NCBI GenBank assembly: GCA_964036195.1
Contig: OZ038455.1
Location: 13,595,855-13,659,854, forward strand
From: Sphaerolaimus hirsutus
Taxonomy: Eukaryota > Nematoda > Chromadorea > Monhysterida > Sphaerolaimidae
DNA: 64,000 nt
Direction of reading: 5' to 3'
The notes under the pieces are model-generated. The model was not told the origin of the DNA and did not search any database. It saw only the letters and a list, made by a program, of their open reading frames with translations. Shown here piece by piece: positions 10,801-23,112 of the stretch (positions within the stretch are counted from its first letter, which is position 1; each line of letters starts with the position of its first letter). The translations under genes were made by a program, and so were the position numbers.

Positions 10801-13600
10801 GGCTAGTTACACAGGTCCCGGCCGGGGACCGGGACCCGGCAAAAAATAAAAAAATACAAAAATTAAAAATGGGCGTGTATAGGTTGTTTGCATGTTAATT
10901 AGGTGAATCATCACCAAATTAGCATGCACAAAATTTTTGCAAGACGGTTACACCTGCCAATGCATATTTTTTGGGCAGGTGTATAAAATGTTGCGATTCA
11001 ACTCAAATTTGGCATGCGTGTACTCCTTCGTTTAGTGAGTACGCATGCCAAATTTGAGCTCCGGGCGGTTACCGGTTTTTTTTAAATTTATACTTTAATT
11101 TTTTTCGATCACTATATTTTTGTATAGTGATCGAAATTTTGCCGGGGTCCGGTCCCCGGCAATTTTGAAATGGCCCCGACCGGGGTCAAATGTCCCCGGT
11201 GAGGAACTTTTTGTTTCAGTAAACAAATGATTTTGGTCCCCGACCGGGGTCGTTTGGCCCCGGTACCACACAAAAATTTGTGGTACTTTTTGGGACTTTG
11301 TGGTAATTGTCCCCGGTCGGGGCCAAACGACCCCGATGAGAAAAAATATTTTTTCAGTAAGTATTTTTTGTGATTTCACTGAAATATGCATGGTCGGGCT
11401 GAAAAGTCCCTGGACAGTGCTCGCCATTCGCGCTAGGGGTAAGCTACAGTCATAAAATTCTAAAACGTATACATATCAGGTGTTTTGAGTTTTCACCCAA
11501 AGTTTCACCCCTCTAGCTCCACCCACTGCGGAACTGTGGGGGTTACAATTTCGGTCATTGTACTGATGTACACATGGTGCTCTATCTCAACGCTGCTTTA
11601 AGTTGTGATCATGAAACTTTGGCCAGTGTAAGCCAGTGTGTTGGCAATGTGCTGATAGTATTCAACACTTTCATCAACATCATTGCTATTAAGGTAAAGT
11701 TAATATGCAAATCAGGGTGATGTGCAAGAAACGTGTGAACTGTGATGGATGTTTTGGTGATCATCTGAGATCATGTTGTATTGCAGTGATTTTAATGTTG
11801 TTTTGAAATGTGCAGTAAATAATTATATACATTAAATTTCATTTGTGTTGTGACCAAATATTTTTGGTTGCTCAAATAATCCCCCAGTCCTGAGATTAGG
11901 GCGTCTATTCAAGGTGTTCATTTTGTATGCCTTATCTGGACATTGATTTTGAAGCTTAATAAGGTGGTCATTATGGGCTGTTTATGAGCGGTTGACGATT
12001 CAAATGATCAGGACAGCATGCAGATTCAATTTTTGTGGTTGTATTAGTGATGTGTAAATTTCATATGCTGATTTGGTCCAGTTGAATGAAAACGCATGCA
12101 ATTTCAGAACTCAATATCTCAGCTATTTCTCAGCCGATTTTCACCAATAAACACTTAAAATGATCAGAATCACCTGGAGCTTCCATACTTATGTTCTGAT
12201 TATCAGCTGCCACTCCTAGACCCTGTAAAAGACCCTGAAAAGTGTCAACGACCCTGTAAAATATCATGTGTCATGTAAAATACCATGTAAAGTGTCATGT
12301 GTATCCAAATCTTATTTTATCATATCCAAATCTTATGTTTTTGTATCCAAATCTTACTTTACACATAAGATTTGGATACAAAAACATAAGATTGGGATAT
12401 GATAAAATAAGATTTGGATACACATGACACTTTGTTTCATCGTCTTTGACTTTGTCGTCGTTTGTGATGTACACTGGGGTAGAAAAATGCATCAATAACT
12501 GACATGTATAGACTCCTGTAGACTAATAGTAGTATGTAGATGGTATAAACACTGTTCTAACGTGATTACGACATTGTTTCAACATGTGTTCTGCACTACG
12601 CACAACACAAACTGCAGTATTTGTCATGTACGTTCTCTTTATACTCAATCTGGGGGGTATTTCAAGGGGGGGGTGATTGTTTCATAGTGGTCTCAAGATA
12701 GGGAGGGGGGGTCAAACGAGGGGGGGAGGGGTATTTCGAGGGGAAGGGGGTGAGAAAATACGGTAATCAAGTGGAGCATTTGATGTTTGCATGTGTTTTA
12801 CTCTGCTCCAACACATGGTTTCTGCATGGTAGTTTTACAAAGTGCAGAAAACTCCTAACTTACATGTTTCATTGTCAAAATTGAAACAGATACTCAATTG
12901 AGCCCTCAATAAATTCCACTTTGAATACCCCCACCCCCACTTGAAAAACTGAACATTGAAAAACCTCCCTCTAAATAACTCCTCTATAAAGTTGGCATTG
13001 AATGACGATGTAAAAAGCGCTAGACTTTTGGCACTAAGCACCAAAAGCGCCATGGCGCTTTTCAGGAACACAGCGCCAAGCGCCAATGGTGCCAAAGGAT
13101 ATTGGCGCCAAGTGCCAATGGCACCAGCGCCAAAACATTTTGCTGCTCCTCAAGTGCAGCAATGCTAATGCAGTGCTATTTACTTGTGTAAGATGCAAGA
13201 TTATGCCTAATTGAGTCAAGTTTTCTTCTTTTTGTGATGTTATTTTACAGCTGAGAGTTCCGGTTGACAATGGCAAGCCATCGTGGAAAAAAGTGCTTCA
13301 ATTTGTATAGATAATGTCATGTGTCACATAAAAGACTCTGTTTAGTGTCAAATGTCATGTAAAATACCCTTTAAATTAAAGTGTCATGTTTATCTAAATC
13401 CTATTTTATAGTATCCAAAACTTATGATTTTGTATCCAAATCTTACTCTTTTACATAAGATTTGGATACAAGAACAGAGGGTTTGGATATGATAAAATGA
13501 GATTTGGATATGATCAAATAAGATTTGCATACACATGACACTTCACAAGGTTTTTTACATGATATTTAACACTTAACATGGTTTTTACATGACACCTGAT

Positions 13601-13813
13601 TACGGTTGGTTGTATAAAAATTATTTGTGTACAAATTGTAAAAAAATTGTATTTTATATTAATTTTCTTCTTGTTTCATTTTATTTTATTTTATTCTTCA
13701 ATTTTCCATTATATTTTTATTTTATTTTTATTTTTTCTGAGATTTTGCCGACTATTTACACAGGTCCCGGCCCCGGCTGGGACCTGTGTAAATAGCCGAT
13801 TTTGCCAACCATG
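13601..13813. mobile_element. hAT-like MITE, CAGGGTTGG family, short copy
   Basis: Ends TACGGTTGG and CCAACCATG, flanked by CACCTGAT (13593-13600) and CACCTGAC (13814-13821), 7 of 8 bases equal. The AT-rich interior is like 44038-45079. A 48-bp palindrome has inserted at 13750. Confidence 0.7.
13750..13797. mobile_element. 48-bp palindromic MULE-like mini-element
   Basis: GACTATTTACACAGG followed by a CCGG-rich centre and the inverse CCTGTGTAAATAGCC. Flanked by a perfect 9-bp duplication, GATTTTGCC (13741-13749, 13798-13806). The inverted paralogue near 51049-51070 reads straight through (GGTTGGCAAAATCTCAG) with one copy of the target, which is the empty site. Confidence 0.85.
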
Positions 13814-14279
13814 CACCTGACATTTCGAGGGGGGGTTATTACTTCGCCAGAAATGTTTTCAAATCCTAGTACAAAATCATCGTTTGTGATGCACACTGGG
13901 TAGAAAAATGCATCAATAACTGACATGTATAGACTCCTGTAGACTAATAGTAGTACGTAGATGGTATAAACACTGTTCTAACGTGATTACAACATTGTTT
14001 TAACGTTTGTTCTGCACTACGCAGAACACAAACTGCAGTATTTGTCATGTACGTTCTCTTTACACTCAATCTGGGGGGGGGTATTTCGAGGGGGGGGGTG
14101 ATTGTTTCATAGTGGTCTCGAGAGGGGGGGGGGTCAACGAGGGGGGTATTTCAAGGAAATACGGTACAAAATAAGCAGTAGAGGGTTTGTTCTTCCTGAA
14201 TACACTTACAGTAACACATTTACTTCTGTAAATCAAGCACACAAAATCTTTACACATAATATAGTGATATATTTTTTGA

Positions 14280-14515
14280 ACTCCTTGGCGCTTATTTGGT
14301 GCTTTTTAAAATGCTAGCGCCAAGCATCAATGGTGCCATGGCATCATAGCACCAAGCACCAAAAGCACCATGGCGCTTTTTTGTAACACAGCACCAAGTG
14401 CCAATGGCGCCACAGCAAAAAGGTGGCAAGCGCCAAAAGCGCCATGTCGCTTTTTGCTTTGGCGATAGTGCCAGGCGCCAGTGTTGTGACGCTTTTACAT
14501 CACTAGCCTTGAATA
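14280..14515. mobile_element. GGCGCC-rich TAGTGATG element in left arm
   Basis: GCGCCAAGC-type repeats ending GACGCTTTTACATCACTA at 14508. The inverse copies are at 17275-17490 and 50092-50305. ORFs across it are by-products of the palindromic repeats. Confidence 0.6.
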
Positions 14516-14788
14516 ACACCCCTTGAATAAATCCCTCCTCATTGAGTAATTCCTTGCTTGAGTAAGATGTGATTGAGATTGATTAGTCCTTGGTTGGTAA
14601 ATTTTGTGCACAATTCCTGCGTGGTACTTGCAGACAGTGCAAAGAAGTTGTAACTTACATATCTCTTTGCCAAAATTGATAGAGCTACTGTATTTACTCC
14701 ATTTTTTCCCTCTCTAACTCCCCCCTGTTAGTTGAGTGTAGAAAAAATAAAAAATACCTGCTCCCTCTAAAAAAACCCCACTCCCTAG

Positions 14789-15409
14789 TAGGGTTCAAAC
14801 GGGATCCCGATCCCGATCCCGGATCCCGTGAAATTCCGGGATTTACCAGTCCCGATCCCGATCCCGATCCCGAAACCCCAATCCCGATCCCGATCCCGAT
14901 CCCGAAATCTCAAAAATACCAATCCCGATCCCGATCCCGATCCCGAAAATTTTCAAATCCCGATCCCGATCCCGAGAAACTCCCAAGTCCGGGATCCCGA
15001 TCCCGGAAAAATTAGTGGAAATTATAAGAAGTGAAATAATGACGTTTTTGCATGCAAAAAAGTGGATGCAAACCCGCAGCGTCAATTTTATGCCACTTTT
15101 CTGGCATCCAACAGTGTTTTGAGACCTTTATGAACAACTGTGAATGCCAGAAAAATGGCCAAAATCTCTATCCCTATAACCCAATCCCGATCCCGGAAAA
15201 ATGCCTATCCCAATCCCGATCCCGATCCCGTGACCCCAATCCCGGCCAATCCCGATCCCGATCCCGATCCCGAAATCTCAAAAAACCAATCCCGATCCCG
15301 ATCCCGATCCCGAAACCCCAATCCCGATCCCGATCCCGATCCCGAAATCTCAAAAAGTGAATCCCGATCCCGATCCCGATCCCGAAAAGTCAATCCCATT
15401 TGAACCCTA
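14789..15409. mobile_element. hAT-like element made of (ATCCCG)n arrays
   Basis: Ends TAGGGTTCAAACGGGAT and ATCCCATTTGAACCCTA with a perfect 8-bp duplication, CTCCCTAG (14781-14788, 15410-15417). The paralogous arm near 16985-17000 has a single ACTAGGGAG and no insert. The interior is blocks of the 6-bp unit ATCCCG around a 170-bp non-repetitive core (15010-15185). Confidence 0.9.
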
Positions 15410-18400
15410 CTCCCTAGTAAAACTCTTCTCCGATTGATGTCTGAAAACATTCATGGGATAAAATATGTGATGTTTGTTTTCTTTTGGTCATATATTCTTT
15501 TGTCTGTATTCTGGGGCTATTTACAGCAGCCTCTATAAGGAACTGGTCCCCAGTGAAAAATAATTTTTGCAAAAGTCAATAATTGGTGTGTATGGGTTGT
15601 TTGCATATTAATTACATTAATTATCACAAAATTTGCAAAATGCAAATTTCAGCAACATGGTTACATGCGCTGACACATATTCTTTGGGAGGTTGTATATA
15701 AATTTTTCGATTTGTCTCAATTTTGGCATGTGTTTACTCCTTCATTTAGTGAGTACGCTGCACATTTCAGCTCAGAGCAGTTAGTGGTTCTTATTTTTTT
15801 AATGCTTTTATTTTCGTCAATCACTGTATTTTTGTATAGTGAATGAAATCCCACATGGGACTGGTCCCTGGTGAGAAGAGAAAGGTCCCCAGTGAGATTT
15901 TGTCCACTATACAAAAATACAGTGTATGACAAAAATAAAAGCATTAAAAAATAAGAACCGCTAACTGCTCTGAGTTGGAATTTGGCATGCGTACTCAGTA
16001 AATGAAGGAGTAAACACATGCCAAAATTGAGACAAATTGAAAAAATTGCTACACACCCTCCCAAAGAATATGCATCAGCGCATGTAATGATCTTGCAGAA
16101 ATTTTGTGATAATAAACATAATTAAAATGCAAACAAGCCATACACACAAATTATTGACTTTTGAAAAAAATTATTTTTCACCTTATAAGGGCTGCTGTAA
16201 ATCGCCCCATAATACAGACAAAAGAATATATGACTAAAAAGAAAACAAACATAACATAATTTTTTCCACGAATGTTTTCACAGACATCAATTGGAGGGGA
16301 GTTTTATAAGGGAATGGGTTTTTTTAGAGGGAGCAGGTATTTTTTCTTTTTACTACACTCAACTAATAGGGGGGAGTTAGAGAGGGAAAAAATGAAGTAA
16401 ATACAGTAGCTCTATCAATTTTGGCAAAGAGAGATGTAAGTTACAACTTCTTTGCACTGTCTGCAAGTACCACACAGGAATTGTGCACAAAATTTGTGTT
16501 AATTGACTGTGTCAGGGACCTTTCTGTACTCACCAGGGGCCAGTCGCCAGTGGGATTTTGTTCACTATACAAAAATACTGTGATTGACAAAAATAAATGC
16601 ATTAAAAAATAAGAACTGCTAACTCCTCTGAGCTGAAATTTGGCATGCGTACTCAGTAAATGAAGGAGTAAACACATGCCAAAAATGAGACAAATCGATG
16701 AATTTATATACAACCTCCCAAAGAATATGTGTCAGCGCATGTAACCATGTTGCAGAAATTTTGCATTTTGCAAATTTTGTGATAATTAATGTAATTAATA
16801 TGCAAACAACGCATACACACCAATTATTGACTTTTGCAAAAATTATTTTTCACTGGGGACCAGTTCCTTATAGAGGCTGCTGTAAATAGCCCCAAAATAC
16901 AGACAAAAGAATATATGACCAAAAAGAAAACAAACATAACATATTTTATCCCATGGATGTTTTCAGACATCAATCGTAGAAGATTTTTACTAGGGAGTGG
17001 GGGTTTTTTTAGAGGGAGCAGGTATTTTTTATTTTTTCTACACTCAACTAACAGGGGGGAGTTAGAGAGGGATAAAATGGAGTAAATACAGTAGCTCTAT
17101 CAATTTTGGCAAAGAGAGATGTAAGTTACAACTTCTTTGCACTGTCTGCAAGTACCACGCAGGAATTGTGCACAAAATTTACCAACCAAGGACTGATCAA
17201 TCTCAATCACATCTTACTCAAGCAAGGAATTACTCAATGAGGAGGGATTTATTCAAGGGGTGTTATTCAAGGCTAGTGATGTAAAAGCGTCACGACACTG
17301 GCGACTGGCACTAGCGCCAAAGCAAAAAGCGACATGGCGCTTTTGGCGCTTGCCACCTTTTTGCTGTGGCGCCATTGGCACTTGACGCTGTGTTACAAAA
17401 AAGCGCCATGGTGCTTTTGGTGCTTGGCTATGATGCCATGGCACCATTGATGCTTGGCGCTAGCATTTTAAAAAGCACCAAATAAGCGCCAAGCAGTTCA
17501 AAAAATATATCACTATTTTATGTGAAAAGATTTTGTGTGCTTGATTTACAGAAGTAAATGTGTTACTGTAAGTGTATTCAGGAAGAACAAACCCTCTACT
17601 GCTTATTTTGTACCGTATTTCCTTGAAATACCCCCCTCGTTGACCCCCCCTCTCGAGACCACTATGAAACAATCCCCCCACTCGAAATACCCCCCCCCCC
17701 AAATTTGTACACAAATAATTTTTATACAACCAACTGTAATCAGGTGTCATGTAAAAACCATGTTAAGTGTTAAATATCATGTAAAAAACCTTGTGAAGTG
17801 TCATGTGTATGCAAATCTTATTTTATCATATCCAAATCTCATTTTATCATATCCAAACCCTCTGTTCTTGTATCCAAATCTTATGTAAAAGATTAAGATT
17901 TGGATACAAAAACATAAGTTTTGGATACTATAAAATAGGATTTAGATAAACATGACACTTTAATTTAAAGGGTATTTTACATAACATTTGACACTAAACA
18001 GAGTCTTTTATGTGACACATGACATTATCTATACAAATTGAAGCACTTTTTTATATGATGGCTTGCCATTGTCAACCGGAGCTCTCAGCTGTAAAATAAC
18101 ATCACAAAAAGAAGAAAACTTGACTCAATTAGGCATAATCTTGCATCTTACACAAGTAAATAGCACTGCATTAGCATTGCTGCACTTGAGGAGCAGCAAA
18201 TTTTTTTGGCGCTGGCGCCCTCGGCACTTGGCGCCAACATCCTTTGGCACCATTGGCGCTTGGCGCCGTGTTCCTGAAAAGCGCCATGGCGCTTTTGGCG
18301 CTTAGTGCCAAAAGTCTGGCGTTTTTTACATCATCATTCAAGGCCAACTTTATAGAGGAGTTATTTAGAGGGAGGTTTTTCAATGTTCAGTTTTTCAAGT

Positions 18401-18575
18401 GGGGGTGGGGGTATTCAAAGTGGAATTTATTGAGGGCTCAATTGAGTAGCTGTTTCAATTTTGACAATGAAACATGTAAGTTAGAAGTTTTCTGCACTTT
18501 GTAAAACTACCATGCAGAAACCATGTGTTGGAGCAGAGTAAAACACATGCAAACATCAAATGCTCCACTTGATTA

Positions 18576-19027
18576 CCGTATTTTCTGTACCCCCCCCCCC
18601 CCTCGAAATACCCCTCCCCCCTCGTTTGACCCCCCCTCCCTATCTTGAGACCACTATGAAACAATCACCCCCCCCCTTGAAATACCCCCCAGATTGAGTA
18701 TAAAGAGAACGTACATGACAAATACTGCAGTTTGTGTTCTGCGTAGTGCAGAACACACGTTGAAACAATGTCGTAATCACGTTAGAACAGTGTTTATACC
18801 ATCTACATACTACTATTAGTCTACAGGAGTCTATACATGTCAGTTATTGATGCATTTTTCTACCCCAGTGTACATCACAAACGACGATTTTGTACTAGGA
18901 TTTGAAAAAATTACTGGCAAATAATTAACCCCCCTAGAAATACCCCCCCCCCCTGGTTTTACCCCCAATTCCCTCTCGGGACCACTATGAAACAATCACC
19001 CCACAGGGGTATTTTGAGGAAATACGG
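18576..19027. mobile_element. TA-flanked MITE (CCGTATTTC family)
   Basis: TA/CCGTATTTTC at the left and GAGGAAATACGG/TA at the right, C-runs inside, flank GAT-TA...TA-ATC. The inner part holds a conserved block (CAATGTCGTAATCACGTTAGAACAG). Diverged copies lie at 12430-12765 (inverse), 27464-27870, 50428-50842 and 52059-52527. Confidence 0.75.
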
Positions 19028-19846
19028 TAATCAAACATTGACTACTCAATCTTGAACTTTTTTCAATTGAGAAATGTGTCCCATTGGAAAATACAGTTTA
19101 TGCCACAATAAATACCCCATTGTGAAAAACAATTCTAACAACAATCTGTCACTGACATAGCCATTCAAAGTGCACCACAGATCATCATAAATCACAATCT
19201 CAATCATTTGGAGATCAAACGATGTTGCTGCAGGCCATATGCAAAATAATAATAGTGTGTAAACTAGAAAGGGCATAGACCACATGCTGGGGGCACTCCC
19301 AGACCCTATAAAAGAACCTGTAAAGTGTCAAAGACCCTGTAAAAGACCCTGAAAAGTGTCAAAGACCCTGTAAAATGTCATGTATCATGTAAAATACCCT
19401 GTAAAAGACCCTGAAAAGTGTCAAAGACCCTGTAAAGTGTCATGTGTATCCAAATCTTATTTTATCATATCCCAATCTTATGTTTTTGTATCCAAATCTT
19501 ATGTGTAAAGTAAGATTTGGATACAAAAACATAAGATTTGGATATGATAAAATAAGATTTGGATACACATGACACTTTACATGGTATTTTACATGACACA
19601 TGATATTTACATTGTAACATTGTACACATATAAATGTAACCGTCTTGCACAAGTCGAAACAACAATCGGACATCCCTTTTCCATTGTTAGTGGACTGTTT
19701 ATGGGGTGCAAAATACCTTGTTACTTGCGTGGGCATTCAATTTTCATAAAATCTTTTGTGTAAACATTGTATTTGCACGCAGCGCATTTACAAAAACAGG
19801 ACGCAAATACAGCCAAATTAAGCACTGAATCAGCGCGCCCAAACCG

Positions 19847-19880
19847 TATAAAAATCGCCAGCGAACGACCTGTGGTCAAT
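19847..19880 (+). promoter_or_regulatory. Core promoter (TATA box) for the secreted-peptide exon
   Basis: TATAAAAA at 19847-19854 is followed about 30 bp later by a TCAATAAAC start-like site near 19876. The ATG lies at 19944. Spacing is that of a classic TATA promoter. The transcription start itself is inference. Confidence 0.5.
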
Positions 19881-19943
19881 AAACATCAAATACGACAAAT
19901 TTTCACTCAAAACCACTCACAAATTACCCATAACCCGCCAAAA

Positions 19944-20086
19944 ATGTCCACCAAACTATGCTGCCTCGTGTTGCTGTTGCTGTGCACCTTGTTCGTGTCC
20001 GACGCGGCTGACATCGAGCCGAACGCGTCCGGCTTGCGCTTCAAGCGCGGCTCGCTTAGCATCAGGTGTACGCGGAAGTGCGCCAG
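19944..20086 (+). CDS. Secreted peptide precursor, first exon (unknown family)
   Basis: The ATG at 19944 follows a TATA promoter and a clean leader. The 48 codons begin MSTKLCCLVLLLLCTLFVSD, a textbook signal peptide with likely cleavage near residue 21. A short spacer ends in a dibasic KR (residues 34-35), after which the peptide is basic and has two cysteines (CTRKC). This layout (signal, spacer, KR, basic cysteine peptide) is that of a processed secreted peptide; I do not recognise the family and infer no activity. The exon is GC-rich (GAGCCGAACGCGTCC), unlike the AT-rich surroundings. The reading continues to a good donor, GCCAG/GTTAAATG at 20087. The GT lies exactly where the CCCTGTAAAA repeat begins, and I did not find the next exon. 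It sits between two repeat copies (to 19611 and from 20087) that lie side by side elsewhere. Confidence 0.65.
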
Positions 20087-20470
20087 GTTAAATGTCATGT
20101 GTCATGTAAAAGACCCTGTAAAAGACCCTGAAAAGTGTCAAAGACCCTGTAAAATGTCATGTATCATGTAAAATACCCTGTAAAAGACCCTGAAAAGTGT
20201 CAAAGACCCTGTAAAATGTCATGTATTATGTAAAATACCCTGTAAAGTGTCATGTGTATCCAAATCTTATTTTATCATATCCCAATCTTATGTTTTTGTA
20301 TCCAAATCTTATGTGTAAAGTAAGATTTGGATACAAAAACATAAGATTTGGATATGATAAAATAAGATTTGGATACACATGACACTTTACATGGTATTTT
20401 ACATGACACATGATATTTTACAGGGTCGTTGACACTTTTCAGGGTTGTTTACAGGGTCTAGGAGTGGCAG
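20087..20470. repeat. Palindromic CCCTGTAAAA / ATCCAAATCTTAT element
   Basis: TGTCATGTAAAAGACCCTG repeats, then ATCCAAATCTTATTTTATC with its inverse, ending TTTACAGGGTCTAGGAGTGG. Near-identical blocks are at 19300-19611, 12210-12430 (inverse) and 52811-53243. Confidence 0.7.
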
Positions 20471-21877
20471 CTGATAATCAGAACATAAGTATGGAAGCTC
20501 CAGGTGATTCTGATCATTTTAAGTGTTTATTGGTGAAAATCGGCTGAGAAATAGCTGAGATATTGAGTTCTGAAATTGCATGTGTTTTCATTCAACTGGA
20601 CCAAATCAGCATATGAAATTTACACATCACCAATCCGACCACAAAAATTGAATCTGCATGCTGTCCTGATCATTTTAATCGTCAACCGCTCATAAACAGC
20701 CCATAATGACCACCTTATTAAGCTTCAAAATCAATGTCCAGATAAGGCATACAAAATGAACACCTTGAATAGACGCCCTAATCTCAGGACTGGGGGATTA
20801 TTTGAGCAACCAAAAATATTTGGTCACAACACAAATGAAATTTAATGTATATAATTATTTACTGCACATTTCAAAACAACATTAAAATCACTGCAATACA
20901 ACATGATCTCAGATGATCACCAAAACATCCATCACAGTTCACACGTTTCTTGCACATCACCCTGATTTGCATATTAACTTTACCTCAATAGCAATGATGT
21001 TGATGAAAGTGTTGAATACTATCAGCACATTGCCAACACACTGGCTTACACTGGCCAAAGTTTCATGATCACAACTTAAAGCAGCGTTGAGATAGAGCAC
21101 CATGTGTACATCAGTACAATGACCGAAATTGTAACCCCCACAGTTCCGCAGTGGGTGGAGCTAGAGGGGTGAAACTTTGGGTGAAAACTCAAAACACCTG
21201 ATATGTATACGTTTTAGAATTTTATGACTGTAGCTTACACCTAGCGCGAATGGCGAGCACTGTCCAGGGACTTTTCAGCCCGACCATGCATATTTCAGTG
21301 AAATCACAAAAAATACTTACTGAAAAAATATTTTTTCTCATCGGGGTCGTTTGGCCCCGACCGGGGACAATTACCACAAAGTCCCAAAAAGTACCACAAA
21401 TTTTTGTGTGGTACCGGGGCCAAACGACCCCGGTCGGGGACCAAAATCATTTGTTTACAGAAAAAAAAGTTCCTCACCGGGGACGTTTGACCCCGGTCGG
21501 GGACATTTCAAAATTGCCGGGGACCGGACCCCGGCAAAATTTCGATCACTATACAAAAATATAGTGATCGAAAAAAATTAAAGTATAAATTTAACAAAAA
21601 CCGGTAACTGCCCGGAGCTAAAATTTGGCATGCGTACTCACTAAACGAAGGAGTACACGCATGCCAAATTTGAGTTGAATCACAACATTTTATACACCTG
21701 CCCAAAAAAATATGCATTGGCAGGTGTAACCGTCTTGCAAAAATTTTGTGCATGCTAATTTGGTGATGATTCACCTAATTAACATGCAAACAACCTATAC
21801 ACGCCAATTTTTAATTTTTGTATTTTTTTATTTTTTGCCGGGTCCCGGTCCCCGGCCGGGACCTGTGTAACTAGCCC

Positions 21878-22548
21878 ACAAGTCCAGCATCCAATTGAAT
21901 TTCAAAAAATGGACACTTTTGTGTTGTTTTAACACTAATGTGGTTGACAATGTGAAATAAGCATGAAATATCCTCTAAAAAATATCTTATCTGACCTAAA
22001 ACTGCCCACCACATGAAACCCTCCCCCCAAGTGGGTGACAAAAAAATCACTTTTTACAACTTTTTCATCAGACACTTGAACTGCTGGTTTACAATGATTT
22101 ATAGAGGAGGGTTAAACGTTTCAAATTGTGTAAAAAACCTTATCTCAAAAATGCCTTCATAAGAAAATTTGCTGGGGGTGAATTTCAAATTGTGAATTTT
22201 GCCTATTTTTGTTCCTGCAATGATGTCATTTTTACAATTTGAAATTCACCCCCAGCAAATTTTCTTATGAAGGCATTTTTGAGGTAAGATTTTTTACACA
22301 ACTTGAGACCTTTAACCCTCCCCTATAAATTATTGTAAACCAGCTGTTCAAGTGTCTAATAAAAAAGTTGTAAAAAGTGATTTTTTGTCACCCACTTGGG
22401 GGAAGGGGTTCATGTGGTGGCCAGTTTTAGGTCGGATAAGATATTTTTTAGAGGATATTTCATGCTTATTTCACATTGTCAACCACAGTAGTGTTAAAAC
22501 AACACAAAAGTGTCTATTTTTTGAAATTCAATTGGATGCTGGACTTGT
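21878..22548. mobile_element. Foldback element, two ~330-bp arms
   Basis: ACAAGTCCAGCATCCAATTG at 21878 and its inverse ending 22548. The arms match over their whole length, including CACCCACTTGGGGG and GCCTTCATAAGAAAATTTGC, and meet at about 22215. No coding capacity. Confidence 0.8.
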
Positions 22549-23112
22549 GAAGGACAGTAACATTTGAATAAATTTTAAACTTTGCACCCCACACTGTGGT
22601 GAGTTGCCAAAAACCGTCTGGCCAGTGTATAGTAGGGGAGGGGTGTTGGCGACACACCCCCAAAAATTTTAGATCTATACCCCTCCCACAGCTGGAGATA
22701 CAGGACCCGCAGTGTAAGAAATCAACCGGGGGCCGGACCTGTGCGGGACGCTGCAAACTTTTTTCACATGTATGGCGACCCCCTCTATAGTGAGTCGTCG
22801 CTGCCCCATTTATTCATGTGGGGTAGTGGGGGGTTGCGCCTATATACCACCCAAGTTTTAGTTTTCCACCCCTCCCGCAACTGGAGATATGGCCTGCGAA
22901 GTGAAAAAAAAATAGGCGGCCGGACTTGATCGGGAAGGTGTTTATAATCACTCACCATCGCTAGAATGCACACGAATTTCATTTTCAAAACTTTTCGGTG
23001 TTTGCAGCTTTTTCAAAGGATATAGGTAAACTGGATGCGGCCACTGTCGATGTTTGTTTGATATCCGTCCCGCTTTATATACATCCGAAAATTTTAGAAA
23101 CGTACATATTTA
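22549..23112. repeat. Degenerate tandem pair; no gene seen
   Basis: Two loosely similar blocks (about 22625-22745 and 22815-22935) share CCCCTCCC(A/G)CA(A)CTGGAGATA and GGCCGGAC. The remainder to 23112 shows nothing I can name. Confidence 0.4.

Larger units (their letters stand above)
10801..21877. repeat. Giant inverted repeat (~11 kb), arms of ~5 kb
   Basis: Begins GGCTAGTTACACAGGTCCCG and ends with the inverse at 21877. The left arm (10801 to about 15880) matches the inverse of the right arm (about 16510-21877) over nearly its whole length. Landmarks are the CCCCGACCGGGG block (11140-11350 / 21340-21535), AT-rich 11460-12190 / 20460-21230, and the C-run MITE and GGCGCC blocks. Differences are discrete insertions: a 621-bp hAT (14789-15409) and a 48-bp palindrome (13750-13797) in the left arm, and the secreted-peptide segment (19612-20095) in the right. 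A further inverted copy of the central part lies at 15895-16505. Confidence 0.75.

Noticed and set aside
11095..11427. A 104-110 aa ORF (MASTVQGLFSPT…) conserved in three places (11095-11427 -, 21250-21564 +, 54022-54354 +)
   Set aside because: It lies in CCCCGACCGGGG inverted repeats. The conservation is that of the whole repeat arm, including non-coding flanks, and one copy is frameshifted. Nothing in it looks like a protein domain.
14828..15450. ORFs of repeating Pro/Asp/Ser/Arg (IPIPIP, RDRDRD)
   Set aside because: Translation of the ATCCCG hexamer arrays.
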